From Amia ocellicauda (lineage: Eukaryota; Chordata; Actinopteri; Amiiformes; Amiidae): 64,000 bases of DNA. The stretch is taken from NCBI RefSeq assembly GCF_036373705.1, contig NC_089850.1, positions 46,871,048 to 46,935,047 of the forward strand. The letters run 5' to 3'. Made by a program: the position numbers and the translations under genes. Each line of letters opens with the position of its first letter. Position 1 is the first letter of the stretch. Positions 63,230-64,000 of the stretch are shown here, one piece after another. A model generated the notes under the pieces. It saw nothing but the letters and a program-made list of their open reading frames with translations. It was not told where the DNA came from and did no database searches.

Positions 63230-64000
63230 TACATGTTCAAATATTACAAAAAGTTTAGTTTCTCGATTCTGTCCAAACATAATTCACTTTTTCAAAACAA
63301 TTAACACAGCCCCAAAGTGAAACACATTGGCCAAAATGACACATTTAATTTGCAAAATGCACGAAGACTTTCAAAACATTAAATACATGACACAAAATAC
63401 AACTTGTGATCTAAAGAGATATTTCAATCATTTCACTACATAATAGCTCAATAAATACCAACTACAAATTTTCAATATCCCCTAACATGGTTAATCCACA
63501 TTTTTTTTTTTTTGCTTTGGTACTATTTTCATAAGTAAGTGGTAATTTTTCCAGAAGTCTTCGTACAAAACTCCAAACTGACCACACTCGTAACACAGTT
63601 AGTCATTCTTTCAAAACCTGATCTCATTCTTTCATTACAGTTATACATATTTTCTTTCCACAAAATCATTGTTTCAAAAAGATTGTAACATGTAATGAGG
63701 TGGTAATCACCAAAAACACAACAGTATGATCTTCATTCAATTTAATACTTTTAACAATCAGTTAATTCAACAGAAAACAATACAAGATACACATTTCAAA
63801 TCACCCTTGGTTCAGAATGAATGTTACTGTACTGCAATACAGTGTACACAGTCATCACAATAAATTACAATTACATTATCCAACCAAACTTACAAAAGCC
63901 ATAATAAAAAAACATTAATACGTAAAATATGATCAAAGAACACATCAAAAGTCACTTAAATATTTTACAGTATTTTTACAACACTGTGGTTGCATTGTGA
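63230..64000. other. AT-rich repeat-like sequence to window end
   Basis: No gene. The sequence is rich in TTTCAAAAC/ACAAAATGC words like those at 61780-62050, so both flanks of the family D element may belong to one older element, continuing past the window. Confidence 0.35.

Noticed and set aside
1..64000. CRISPR arrays, bacterial operons, tRNA or rRNA genes
   Set aside because: The sequence is vertebrate nuclear DNA; no regularly spaced repeat array and no recognisable tRNA or rRNA gene was seen by eye.

Overview
This 64 kb window is vertebrate nuclear DNA, most probably from a ray-finned fish. It carries two intron-containing protein genes with clear vertebrate orthologues, and its AT-rich noncoding sequence is full of fish-type Tc1/mariner and hAT transposon families, MITEs and microsatellites. 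I cannot name the species.

Layout. 1-5.6 kb is AT-rich and mostly gene-free; the only coding hint is a possible minus-strand terminal exon at 2427-2501. 5.6-13.5 kb holds SERINC1 on the plus strand: ten coding exons, 460 codons, complete and intact. 13.6-28.7 kb holds HSF2 on the minus strand, tail-to-tail with SERINC1, with all exons needed for a 501-residue protein (DNA-binding domain, HR-A/B coiled coil, HR-C, activation region). SERINC1 and HSF2 are convergent neighbours in other vertebrates too, so this is old synteny. 28.7-29.0 kb is the HSF2 promoter, with three 28-bp tandem repeats that each carry a CCAAT box. 29-64 kb has no recognisable host gene and is a transposon-rich desert.

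Main discovery candidate. One HSF2 exon is duplicated (23424-23681 and 20470-20727). Both copies are 258 bp, symmetric phase 2-2, open, and flanked by good splice sites. They differ at 7 bases, 6 of them amino-acid changing, and a transposon-filled 2.7 kb lies between them. Either copy alone, or both in series, keeps the frame, giving a 501- or 587-residue protein just upstream of HR-C.

Mobile DNA. At least four Tc1/mariner families are present. Family A has two near full-length copies (21705-23193 and 35617-37081), each with a transposase broken by a different frameshift, plus a solo end at 16171-16327. Family B ends (34952 and 37961) enclose a 3 kb nest of other insertions. Family C survives as an internally deleted element at 51945-52401 and as a fragment in the nest. 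Family D is an internally deleted element at 62610-63229. hAT pieces lie at 17119-17313 and 49137-49639, with a hAT-like MITE at 20867-21078. Two unassigned structures stand out: a 2.9 kb inverted-repeat element in the HSF2 intron with repeated CGGTAATGAGAA motifs facing opposite ways in its two halves, and a fold-back array of AGATATCT palindromes at 37966-38400.
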